A DNA stretch of 9,563 nt from Bacillota bacterium (GCA_023389295.1 JAEWEO010000092.1:1-9563), one strand, 5' to 3'. Numbered from the stretch's first letter, positions 1-5,967 are shown. Notes: generated by a model from the sequence alone, not told the origin. Made by a program: numbers and translations.

Positions 1-1
1 T

Positions 2-325
2 CTTGATTCTCTTCGTAAACGGACGGATAAGACTCTTTCCTGTCACACCTCTGTTTGGATGTTCCCCATCTATGGTATGGCTGCCTGTTTATCTCCTATT
101 TGTAACAAGCTTAAGAACAGGAATGCACTCGTAAGAGGAGGTGTTTATTCATTACTAATTTTTATTGCAGAATATTCGTCTGGAATTATTCTGAAAAAAT
201 ATGGTGCATGCCCTTGGGATTATAGCAAAGCAAGACTAAATTATAAAGGAGTGATTCGATTCGATTACGCTCCGGCATGGTTTTTTGCCGGTTTGTTCTT
301 TGAGAAAATCCTGAAAAAAAACTAG
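2..325 (+). CDS. Partial membrane protein, putative ABC-transporter type IV / CmpB-like permease family (3' end)
   Basis: The reading frame is open from the left edge, so the gene starts outside the window; 107 C-terminal codons are visible, ending in TAG. The ATG at 59 is internal: the residues before it (TSVW, then MFPIYGMAA) belong to the conserved stretch of this family. The fragment shows a hydrophobic segment around WMFPIYGMAACLSPI, a second one (VYSLLIFIAEYSSGIIL), the motif GACPWDYS, and a last hydrophobic segment APAWFFAGLFFEKIL before a short lysine-rich tail. The PWDYS motif followed by a Trp-containing final helix is typical of the small integral membrane proteins annotated as putative ABC transporter permease (PF06541). 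The transported substrate, if any, is unknown, and the family name rests on weak evidence. A terminator follows directly, so this is the end of its transcript. Confidence 0.7.
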   Translation, partial: LDSLRKRTDKTLSCHTSVWMFPIYGMAACLSPICNKLKNRNALVRGGVYSLLIFIAEYSSGIILKKYGACPWDYSKARLNYKGVIRFDYAPAWFFAGLFFEKILKKN

Positions 326-353
326 CGGAATGTATATCACATCCGCTTTTTTT
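325..353 (+). terminator. Rho-independent terminator after the membrane protein gene
   Basis: GCGGAATGT (325-333) pairs with ACATCCGC (339-346) with one bulged A and a 5-base loop. Seven T residues follow at 347-353. The stem begins at the last base of the TAG stop codon. It separates the membrane protein gene from the promoter at 371-399. Confidence 0.85.
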
Positions 354-370
354 GAATTAGGCATTTGCAA

Positions 371-399
371 TTGAAAGACACGAAGAAAAGAGGTATACT
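371..399 (+). promoter_or_regulatory. Sigma-A type promoter of the HAD-GNAT gene
   Basis: TTGAAA (371-376) and TATACT (394-399) are separated by exactly 17 bases. Transcription would begin near 406, giving a leader of about 60 bases before the TTG start at 466. It lies just after a terminator and just before the gene, which supports the call. Confidence 0.7.
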
Positions 400-465
400 A
401 TTATTATTTGAAATGCCACATGGAGTTATTCCTTTTACTTACATACATAATCGGAGGTAGATAGA

Positions 466-1644
466 TTGTTAAAAGCAGTAATTTTTGACATGGATGGTGT
501 CATCATTGATAGCGAACCAATGCATGCAAGAGCCGCTATCAAAGCTTTAAAAAGATATCAGATAGATATAACAGAGGAGGCATTGCAGGAATTCATTGGC
601 AGCACCACTTATCATATGTGTAAAAAAATGGTTAAGGATTTCAATCTGCAAATTACGCCAGAAGAATTATTAGCCGCAAATGATGAATGTAAAGCTCAGA
701 TGTTAGAAATAGAAGGTCACATTGTAGTTCCCTATGTGATCGAATTAATCAAGGATCTATATCAACATGGGATTTCCTTAATTATTGCATCTTCTTCTCC
801 TTCACATGTAATAGAGGAAGTCATGGAGAGCCTTCAAATAAAGCAATATTTTCAAGGGTATGTCTCCGGTTCTATGGTACAACACCCAAAACCTAATCCT
901 GAAATTTTTTTCTTGGCGGCAAATAAACTTAAAACTTCCCCAAGCGAATGTCTCATCATTGAAGACTCCTATAATGGTGTAACGGCAGCTAATGCTGCAG
1001 GAATTGTTAGTGTCGGTTTTGTTAACCCTAATTCAGGAAACCAAGACTTAAGCAAAGCCTACTTCTTAATTGAGGGTTTTGATGAAATTAATTATGAATT
1101 CTTAAATAAAGTATACCAAAGAGCACATGTGGAACCTTTGACCATACTAACAACCGATCATTTTATTATAAAGGAACTTTCTCCAGATGATGCAAAGGAT
1201 TTATTTGAAATCTGTAAAAACGAAGAGATCAAGAAATATATCCATGATTTTACAGATGACTATTCTATTGAAAAAGAAAAGTTAGAGGCTTATATTAAAA
1301 ATATCTATCCTTTTTATGATTATGGTTTGTGGGGTGTCTATACGCTAAAAAACAATCATCTGATTGGCCGATGTGGCATCGAACTAAATCAATATGATGG
1401 AGAAAAGATCTATGAGTTAGGATACCTCCTTGATCCATCGCTACACGGACTTGGGTATGCTAAGGAATTTGTCGGAGCAGTCATAGATTATGCATTTCAC
1501 AAACTTAATATTAATAGAATCGTAGCAATCATAGAACAAGACAATCTTAAATCCCAAGGTCTTGCAAAAAAATTAGGTTTTAAGAAGCTAAGTTCTTGCA
1601 TGCGTAATCAACAGCCGTGTTTTAAATATGTACTGGATAAATAG
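466..1644 (+). CDS. Bifunctional fusion: HAD-superfamily phosphatase (beta-phosphoglucomutase-like) plus GNAT acetyltransferase
   Basis: The start is TTG at 466, with GGAGG at 453-457 eight bases upstream; no better start exists. Residues 1-215 form a HAD hydrolase of the beta-phosphoglucomutase/phosphatase subfamily. The nucleophile motif is DMDGVIIDSE (Asp8, Asp10), motif II is the Ser at about 109 in IIASSS, motif III is Lys142 in HPKPNPEIF, and motif IV is Glu166-Asp167 in LIIEDSYNGV. A helical cap lies between about 16 and 85. Residues about 226-391 form a GNAT N-acetyltransferase of the RimJ/RimL type. The acetyl-CoA loop is HGLGYAKE (327-334), followed by a typical NLKSQGLAKKLGFKK segment (360-374). 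HAD enzymes remove or move phosphate on small metabolites, and GNAT enzymes move acetyl from acetyl-CoA to an amine. Substrates cannot be read from sequence. The domains share one uninterrupted frame, so this is a true fusion. It is cytoplasmic, with no signal peptide, and appears monocistronic. Confidence 0.9.
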   Translation: MLKAVIFDMDGVIIDSEPMHARAAIKALKRYQIDITEEALQEFIGSTTYHMCKKMVKDFNLQITPEELLAANDECKAQMLEIEGHIVVPYVIELIKDLYQHGISLIIASSSPSHVIEEVMESLQIKQYFQGYVSGSMVQHPKPNPEIFFLAANKLKTSPSECLIIEDSYNGVTAANAAGIVSVGFVNPNSGNQDLSKAYFLIEGFDEINYEFLNKVYQRAHVEPLTILTTDHFIIKELSPDDAKDLFEICKNEEIKKYIHDFTDDYSIEKEKLEAYIKNIYPFYDYGLWGVYTLKNNHLIGRCGIELNQYDGEKIYELGYLLDPSLHGLGYAKEFVGAVIDYAFHKLNINRIVAIIEQDNLKSQGLAKKLGFKKLSSCMRNQQPCFKYVLDK

Positions 1645-1669
1645 ATTCCTTTGTTTCTAGCTAGCAATA

Positions 1670-1698
1670 TTGATAAAACAGATATTCGTTAATATTAA
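1670..1698 (+). promoter_or_regulatory. Possible promoter and operator of the Fur-family gene
   Basis: TTGATA (1670-1675) and TATTAA (1693-1698) are separated by 17 bases. A perfect 10-base palindrome, TTAATATTAA (1689-1698), covers the -10 element and could be an autoregulatory operator. The region is very AT-rich, so both readings are tentative. Confidence 0.4.
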
Positions 1699-1760
1699 TA
1701 CAGAGAAAAAATATATTATCAAAATGCCTTATTATGAAAAAATTCTGGAAGGAGTATTGT

Positions 1761-2156
1761 ATGGAAAGCCAGAGAAATACCAAGCAAAAACAAATATTAT
1801 TATCCATCCTTAGGGATTCTGACCGTCCCTTATCAATTAATGAGATATACTTACAAATTGTTCAACAGCTTCCAAGGATTGCAAAATCTACGATATATCG
1901 TAATATCGATGCTCTTGTAAGCCAGAATTTAATAGATAAATACCATTTAAATGATAATGAAGTGTTTTATCGCATTAAAGCAAATCAAAATGAACACAAA
2001 CATGTTGTAATATGTGAAGATTGCAAGAAAGTATTCGATTTACCTTCTTGTCCAATTCATGCCTTGGAAAATGTTATGGAAGAAGAAGGTTTTATCATTA
2101 AGGACCATCAGATTCATATTAATGGAGTGTGTAAATCTTGCGCAAAAAAACCGTAA
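1761..2156 (+). CDS. Fur-family metal-dependent transcriptional regulator (Fur/PerR/Zur type)
   Basis: The frame is open from an ATG at 1734, but GGAAGGAG (1747-1754) sits six bases before the ATG at 1761, which gives a normal 131-residue Fur-family protein, so I chose 1761. The N-terminal winged helix has its recognition helix around residues 41-58 (AKSTIYRNIDALVSQNLI), the hallmark of the family. The C-terminal half carries NEHKHVVICEDC, with His79, His81 and the first CxxC (Cys85, Cys88), and ends in GVCKSC (Cys124, Cys127). The two CxxC pairs form the usual structural zinc site. The SCPI segment (Cys97) recalls Zur of Bacillus more than PerR or Fur, but the metal specificity is not certain. 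Such proteins repress uptake or stress genes when metal-loaded. No target operon is evident in the window, and the following genes run in the opposite direction. Confidence 0.88.
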   Translation: MESQRNTKQKQILLSILRDSDRPLSINEIYLQIVQQLPRIAKSTIYRNIDALVSQNLIDKYHLNDNEVFYRIKANQNEHKHVVICEDCKKVFDLPSCPIHALENVMEEEGFIIKDHQIHINGVCKSCAKKP

Positions 2157-2196
2157 AATATTTAGTAGAGCTAGATGCTTCGTTATAGTTCAAGAT

Positions 2197-2231
2197 AAAA
2201 AACAAGGCAGGGGAATAAAAGTCCCTGCCTT
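2197..2231 (-). terminator. Rho-independent terminator of the lipoprotein gene, possibly shared with the Fur-family gene
   Basis: AAGGCAGGG (2204-2212) pairs with CCCTGCCTT (2223-2231) around a 10-base loop. Read on the minus strand the stem is followed by CTTTGTTTTTT-like sequence, with six T residues opposite 2197-2202, so it ends the lipoprotein transcript. On the plus strand the T run is poor (TTATGATTT), but the same stem may also stop the convergent Fur-family transcript. Confidence 0.82.
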
Positions 2232-2242
2232 ATGATTTAATA

Positions 2243-2650
2243 CTACATTCCGCCACCACCGGTTCCAGTTCCTGTTGTTCCAGTTCCAGTTGTATTGTTT
2301 GTTGTTCCTGTTGTTCCTGTAGTTCCTGTTGTACCGTTTGTTGTTCCTGTTGTACCAGTTCCGGTTGTACCTGTTGTACCGTTTGTTGTTCCTGTTGTGC
2401 CACTTGTTGTACCATTCGTTGTTCCGGTTGTATTGTTGGTTGTACCGTTCGTTGTTCCAGTTCCTAAGTCATTATTCATGTCATTGGTAATGTCATTTGC
2501 AAGTCCGTTTCCATTATTATCTTTGTCTGTTGCATCGTTTGTAGAACCATTTGTTTCGCTATTATTAAGATCATCATTCGTAGTACATGCAGTTAATACA
2601 AACATTATAACGAAGCAGAAGCTAATTAATATAGCCAGATTTTTCTTCAT
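2243..2650 (-). CDS. Small secreted lipoprotein with a Thr/Gly/Asn repeat tail
   Basis: The ATG at 2650 is preceded by AGGAGGAG (2663-2656), an ideal ribosome binding site. Residues 1-21 are a lipoprotein signal peptide: MKKN, a hydrophobic core, then the lipobox LTAC with the lipidated cysteine at Cys22. The mature protein would be anchored to the outer face of the membrane. Residues 23-62 are an Asn/Asp-rich, hydrophilic linker. Residues 63-130 are almost only Thr, Gly and Asn, in irregular repeats of GTT, NGTT and NNTT, and the protein ends in GGGGM. There is no recognisable catalytic domain, and I do not recognise a named family. The tail is probably disordered and may be a spacer or a target for glycosylation; that is inference. 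The gene looks monocistronic, with its own terminator downstream. Confidence 0.82.
   Translation of the reverse strand: MKKNLAILISFCFVIMFVLTACTTNDDLNNSETNGSTNDATDKDNNGNGLANDITNDMNNDLGTGTTNGTTNNTTGTTNGTTSGTTGTTNGTTGTTGTGTTGTTNGTTGTTGTTGTTNNTTGTGTTGTGTGGGGM
2260..2462 (-). repeat. Degenerate short-period tandem repeat inside the lipoprotein gene
   Basis: About 200 bases are built from variants of the plus-strand units GTTGTTCCT, GTTGTACC and GTTGTTCCG, in steps of 9 to 12 bases. All periods are multiples of three, so changes in copy number keep the lipoprotein in frame. The repeat also leaves other frames open on both strands, giving spurious Val/Pro-rich and Gln-rich frames. Confidence 0.8.
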
Positions 2651-2726
2651 AGAAACTCCTCCTATAATATAATATCAGATACAAGAATAGTATCTCTCGC
2701 ATCATTGCATTTATGCATTAAGAGGA

Positions 2727-2735
2727 ATTATAACA
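2727..2735 (-). promoter_or_regulatory. Possible extended -10 promoter of the lipoprotein gene
   Basis: On the minus strand TGTTATAAT (2735-2727) is a perfect extended -10 element. No good -35 is visible. The leader to the ATG would be about 70 bases and contains two small inverted repeats: TGCAT/ATGCA at 2706-2717 and AGATAC/GTATCT at 2677-2695. Confidence 0.4.
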
Positions 2736-2768
2736 AAACCAGAATCATCCATTTTTTTAGTAATTCTG
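2734..2768 (-). terminator. Weak candidate terminator after the DUF4130 gene
   Basis: CAGAAT (2740-2745) and ATTCTG (2763-2768) can form a six-pair stem with a long 17-base loop. On the minus strand it is followed by GGTTTTG. The stem is short and the T run brief, so read-through into the lipoprotein gene is possible. Confidence 0.35.
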
Positions 2769-2774
2769 ATGCAT

Positions 2775-3569
2775 TTAATTATTTGAATTTTGATAGTTGA
2801 ATTCTGTCATATCATCACGAAAACGCAAAGGTAGATTATTCCTTTGTAATTTGGGGTTAATACGTTCTTTAATTGCTATATGATCAAAAAACGCCCTCCA
2901 TAAATCTCGATATTCATCTTCTTCCATAGTAATTTCCTGCAAATTCTCTTGATCCATCTCCGGCACCTTCGCTAAAATCCATGAGTTGCCCGGCACATGA
3001 AAAGTAGCAAGCTTACGATTTTCATCATAAATCAAGAATCGTTCTCCTGGTAGCCTGTCCGCAAAATGTGGCGTAATAATTGTCAAAACATTATTCTTTG
3101 GATGTATTACCGAGGTTAACAAACCGTTTTCTCTCTCTGAAAAACGCAAGAAACCTAGTAAATGATGTGCCTCATTGCCTACATATTTATTAATACGAAA
3201 AACCTGGTTCACTACTTCATTACTAATCTGCTCAGTAATACTTCTCCCAACTGCAAATCCTAAGATTAGAAAGCGATAAATGAGATCTGCTTTACCATCA
3301 TGATTAGACAATGCTACGCGACAAATCATTTCATAGGCTTCACAGGAGATTTTCTCCCGTATAGATTTTGCTACCTTCGTGGACAGAGTGTAATCTGTAT
3401 CAACTGCAACATATTCCGCAAATAATTCAATATTGGAATACTTACTTCCCTCGCTTTTTTCTTCTATTTTAATGTTAGAATGTCCGTATCTTGAACTCCA
3501 AGCCTGGTAGATAGCAGTAAATATTCCATCGATACTGTCATCACAAAGATATATTCTTCTTATAACCAT
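2775..3569 (-). CDS. DUF4130 / TIGR03915-type putative DNA metabolism protein, partner of the radical SAM protein
   Basis: Two in-frame ATGs compete. The one at 3575 touches the AGGAG (3580-3576) directly, whereas the ATG at 3569 is six bases from it, so 3569 is preferred, giving 264 residues. The protein matches what I know of the TIGR03915/DUF4130 family. It has an N-terminal IRRIYLCDDSIDGIFTAIYQAW segment, a central NEAHHLLGFLRF (132-143), TPHFADR (166-172), and a C-terminal segment with W224, KERINPKLQ and LPLRF. In many other bacteria this domain is fused to a family-4-like uracil-DNA glycosylase (the UdgX type), which is why it is thought to act on DNA. Here it stands alone, with no glycosylase domain. 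Its start lies 16 bases after the stop of the radical SAM gene, so the two are co-transcribed. Its biochemical activity is unknown to me. Confidence 0.88.
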   Translation of the reverse strand: MVIRRIYLCDDSIDGIFTAIYQAWSSRYGHSNIKIEEKSEGSKYSNIELFAEYVAVDTDYTLSTKVAKSIREKISCEAYEMICRVALSNHDGKADLIYRFLILGFAVGRSITEQISNEVVNQVFRINKYVGNEAHHLLGFLRFSERENGLLTSVIHPKNNVLTIITPHFADRLPGERFLIYDENRKLATFHVPGNSWILAKVPEMDQENLQEITMEEDEYRDLWRAFFDHIAIKERINPKLQRNNLPLRFRDDMTEFNYQNSNN

Positions 3570-3585
3570 AAGCATCTCCTATCTT

Positions 3586-5028
3586 TTACAACACACTTGC
3601 AATCTGTGGTACAATCCTATTATCCACTTGAAAATTAACATCATCAAATAATGATAATTGTCTATAAGTAATATCCTTATCGATTCCAATTGGCACCTGA
3701 TCTTTTAGAGAAACCAGCTGTCTTGTAATAAAATTCTCTTCAATATTAATTGGATACATCATTTTTCCGTTACAGGTAATAAAATAGACAGCTCTTTTTA
3801 GCACAATGCCTAAACGTTTTAAATCTTTAAAGTCAAGAACTGCACTTTTTCTGGCCATAATAATCCGTCTGGCAGAGTTGGTACCGATTCCCGGTACACG
3901 TAGTAATGTGTAATAATCGGCTTTATTCACCTCCACAGGGAATTGTTCCAGATGTTGCAAAGCCCAATCACATTTAGGATCTAAAAGTACATTAAAATTG
4001 GGATGTTTTTCATTTAGAAGCTCGGCTGTCTGAAAACCATAAAAACGAAGAAGCCAATCTGCCTGGTATAGTCTGTGTTCTCGAAGTAACGGTGGTCCGG
4101 CCTCTGTTGAGGGAAGTCTAGAATCTTGATTCACGTTCATAAATGCTGAATAGAACACTCGCTTCAAATCAAAATTATTGTATAAGGTTTCAGCTACCGA
4201 CATAATCTGGTAATCACTTTCTTTGGTAGCTCCGATAATCATCTGGGTACTCTGTCCCGCTGGGACAAAGCTCCTATTTGTAAGTGGCTTCTTTTGATAA
4301 GACTGAAGTCCAGTATTCGATGTAATAATCTCATGAATCTCTTGATCCACCTGATTCGTTAATCTATCTGTAAGCTGTAGCTTGTGATCGGGTAACCCTA
4401 AGAAATCCCGATTCATCTTCCTTCCTAATTGGATCTGACGAATTGGTTTTAATATTTTCTTACGATTCTTCTGAGGAGCTAATTCCTGCAAGCTCTCCGC
4501 TGTTGGCAATTCAAGATTAACACTCATACGATCGGTGTACCATCCTAACATCTCTACTAACTCCGGATCTGCTCCAGGAATTGCTTTGCAATGAATATAT
4601 CCGTTAAAACGATGAACCTCCCTGAGTAAGCGTAATGCTTCCAGAATCAATTCCATTGTATGATTTGGACTAATCAATACCCCAGAGCTTAAAAACAAAC
4701 CTTCTATATAATTTCTCCGATAAAACTCCATGGTGAGTTCACTAATCTCCTCGGGAGTAAAAGAGGCTCTTACCACATCATTGGAGGATCTGTTAATACA
4801 ATATTTGCAATCAAAAACGCATTCATTGGTAAACAACACTTTCAAAAGAGAGATACATCTGCCATCTGCTGAGAAGCTATGACAAATACCGCACGCTACA
4901 CTATTACCCATGCTGGAATTATTACCTTTGCGTTCCACACCGCTTGAAGTACAGGCAACATCATATTTGGCGGCATCTGATAAAACCTCAAGTTTTCTCT
5001 GGATTGACATATTTTCTTGAATAACCAT
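3586..5028 (-). CDS. Radical SAM protein with helix-hairpin-helix domain, putative DNA modification/repair (TIGR03916 type)
   Basis: The frame is open up to 5094, but that longer start lies in the promoter. GAGGGGG (5041-5035) is six bases before the ATG at 5028, giving 480 residues. The radical SAM cluster motif is CVFDCKYC (Cys70, Cys74, Cys77), which binds a 4Fe-4S cluster and S-adenosylmethionine. Four more cysteines precede it (26, 47, 50, 58). PAGQSTQMIIGA (256-267) is a strongly family-like segment in the barrel. Residues about 372-420 contain a helix-hairpin-helix (RVPGIGTNSARRI), a non-specific DNA-binding fold. Near the C-terminus QLSLF (457-461) matches the sliding-clamp binding consensus QL[SD]LF. 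The family is described as putative DNA modification/repair and occurs next to TIGR03915 genes, as here. It superficially resembles spore photoproduct lyase, but the HhH domain and partner gene argue otherwise. The substrate is unknown. Confidence 0.9.
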   Translation of the reverse strand: MVIQENMSIQRKLEVLSDAAKYDVACTSSGVERKGNNSSMGNSVACGICHSFSADGRCISLLKVLFTNECVFDCKYCINRSSNDVVRASFTPEEISELTMEFYRRNYIEGLFLSSGVLISPNHTMELILEALRLLREVHRFNGYIHCKAIPGADPELVEMLGWYTDRMSVNLELPTAESLQELAPQKNRKKILKPIRQIQLGRKMNRDFLGLPDHKLQLTDRLTNQVDQEIHEIITSNTGLQSYQKKPLTNRSFVPAGQSTQMIIGATKESDYQIMSVAETLYNNFDLKRVFYSAFMNVNQDSRLPSTEAGPPLLREHRLYQADWLLRFYGFQTAELLNEKHPNFNVLLDPKCDWALQHLEQFPVEVNKADYYTLLRVPGIGTNSARRIIMARKSAVLDFKDLKRLGIVLKRAVYFITCNGKMMYPINIEENFITRQLVSLKDQVPIGIDKDITYRQLSLFDDVNFQVDNRIVPQIASVL

Positions 5029-5045
5029 GATAATCCCCCTCATTA

Positions 5046-5060
5046 CAAACATTTGTTCTG
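5046..5060 (-). promoter_or_regulatory. LexA (SOS) box, promoter-proximal copy
   Basis: The minus strand reads CAGAACAAATGTTTG. The core GAACAAATGTTT fits the Bacillus/Firmicutes LexA consensus GAACRNRYGTTY at every position. It starts five bases after the -10 element and covers the expected transcription start, an ideal place for a repressor. It is identical over 15 bases to the copy at 5103-5117. Confidence 0.78.
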
Positions 5061-5065
5061 TGTAA

Positions 5066-5094
5066 ATAATAGCAAAATTATCCGTAAAAGTCAA
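5066..5094 (-). promoter_or_regulatory. Sigma-A promoter of the radical SAM/DUF4130 operon
   Basis: On the minus strand, TTGACT (5094-5089) and TATTAT (5071-5066) are separated by exactly 17 bases. Transcription should start near 5059, giving a leader of about 30 bases that holds the ribosome binding site at 5041-5035. LexA-like boxes flank the promoter on both sides. Confidence 0.82.
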
Positions 5095-5102
5095 TTATTT
5101 TT

Positions 5103-5117
5103 CAAACATTTGTTCTG
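5103..5117 (-). promoter_or_regulatory. LexA (SOS) box, upstream copy
   Basis: This is the second identical 15-base copy, CAGAACAAATGTTTG on the minus strand, starting eight bases upstream of the -35 element. The two copies are 57 bases apart. A pair of operators bracketing a promoter suggests tight or cooperative repression by LexA. Confidence 0.75.
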
Positions 5118-5219
5118 CCATAATATAAGTATCACCATTCTATCAAGATTAATTAGTTCTTTTATATTGAAATAATTTCTATTTATAAATGTCGACTCAG
5201 AAGATTTGACTCTTAGTAC

Positions 5220-5263
5220 AAAAAAGAGCCCTATATCACTTAGTCTATGACATGAAGGCTCTT
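5220..5263 (-). terminator. Rho-independent terminator of the isochorismatase-family gene
   Basis: On the minus strand AAGAGCC (5263-5257) pairs with GGCTCTT (5230-5224), and the descending arm runs into a T run (opposite 5225-5220). The loop is long, 26 bases, with only weak internal pairing. It lies 37 bases past the stop codon and insulates the hydrolase from the radical SAM promoter. Confidence 0.75.
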
Positions 5264-5299
5264 CGCTATTCTAATCCTATTTTTATTCAATTCGTTTCT

Positions 5300-5845
5300 C
5301 TATTTAATTAACTTTGATATTTCCTTAAATGTTTCTGTCTTTGCGACTCTTGTCAGTTCAAATAGAAGGGATTCATAGGTCGTTACGATAGCACCTTCTG
5401 CAACTGCTCTCTGGATTCCTATCTGGCGGTTGTTTTCTTTTCTGGAACCAATACAGTCTTCTACCAAAATCACCTGATATCCCAGGGCAAGCAAATCAAT
5501 AACCGTTTGTAAAACACAGATATGTGCTTCAATTCCGCAAACAATAATATTTTGTTTGCCGGCCTCTCTGATTTTTTGCAGAATGTTCTCATCCTCTGCA
5601 CAACTAAAGGTAATCTTATCTTCGTAGGTAAACTTCTCACCGATTAATTTTATAATTGGAGCTACCGTCATTCCTAACCCCCTGGTATACTGCTGGGTAA
5701 CTAAGAGGGGGACCTGTAGTATTTCAAGTCCTTTTATTAATATTTCTGTATTATGAAGCAATTCCTCTGTTTGATTAATCACAGGTACTAATTTTTCTTG
5801 CATATCAATCACCAAGGCCATTGTGTTCTCTCTTAATATTCTCAT
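5300..5845 (-). CDS. Isochorismatase-family cysteine hydrolase
   Basis: A longer frame begins at 5887, but AAGGAGG (5857-5851) is five bases before the ATG at 5845, giving 181 residues, normal for the family. The catalytic triad of the isochorismatase/nicotinamidase fold is visible: Asp14 in LVIDMQEKL, Lys77 in YEDKITFSC, and the nucleophile Cys110 in CGIEAHICVLQT. The rest (DCIGSRKENNR, GAIVTTYESLLFEL, FKEISKLIK) resembles the ISOC1/ISOC2-like branch rather than EntB or nicotinamidase, so true isochorismate hydrolysis is unlikely. Members hydrolyse small amides, ethers or similar substrates; the actual one is unknown. The protein is cytoplasmic, with no signal peptide. It has its own promoter and terminator, so it is a single-gene transcript and not part of the neighbouring glycine-cleavage block. 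Confidence 0.9.
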   Translation of the reverse strand: MRILRENTMALVIDMQEKLVPVINQTEELLHNTEILIKGLEILQVPLLVTQQYTRGLGMTVAPIIKLIGEKFTYEDKITFSCAEDENILQKIREAGKQNIIVCGIEAHICVLQTVIDLLALGYQVILVEDCIGSRKENNRQIGIQRAVAEGAIVTTYESLLFELTRVAKTETFKEISKLIK

Positions 5846-5888
5846 AGCTTCCTCCTTGTCTTTCAATCCTATCACTTTTAGTACCACG

Positions 5889-5917
5889 ATTATAACACTT
5901 CATTTCGACTTCAACAA
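5889..5917 (-). promoter_or_regulatory. Sigma-A promoter of the isochorismatase-family gene
   Basis: On the minus strand TTGTTG (5917-5912) and a perfect TATAAT (5894-5889) are 17 bases apart. Transcription would begin near 5882, about 37 bases before the ATG at 5845. This promoter overlaps the upstream extension of the frame, supporting the shorter start. Confidence 0.65.
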
Positions 5918-5967
5918 CGAAAATTAGAACACTTACATCATTAACCAGATATGCAATACTTAACATT

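Noticed and set aside
360..417. Inverted repeat GGCATTT/AAATGCC flanking the HAD-GNAT promoter
   Set aside because: Only seven bases per arm separated by 44 bases in AT-rich DNA; chance is likely.
2014..2235. Second plus-strand frame overlapping the end of the Fur-family gene
   Set aside because: It is a shifted frame of the regulator that runs into the terminator, without a ribosome site.
2230..2415. Minus-strand Gln-rich frame inside the lipoprotein gene
   Set aside because: It is a shifted frame of the same repeat, without a start signal of its own.
2260..2462. CRISPR array
   Set aside because: The repeats are contiguous 9-12 base units with no unique spacers, and they are coding.
2295..2672. 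Plus-strand Val/Pro-rich frame opposite the lipoprotein gene
   Set aside because: It is the complement of the tandem repeat; it has no ribosome binding site and overlaps a gene with a clear signal peptide and ribosome site on the minus strand.
3586..5028. Spore photoproduct lyase (SplB)
   Set aside because: The CxxxCxxC motif is shared, but the C-terminal helix-hairpin-helix, the PAGQSTQ segment and the DUF4130 neighbour fit the TIGR03916 family better.
5029..5094. N-terminal extension of the radical SAM protein from 5094
   Set aside because: It would start within the -35 element, run through the promoter and a LexA-like box, and lacks a ribosome site; the ATG at 5028 has a strong one.
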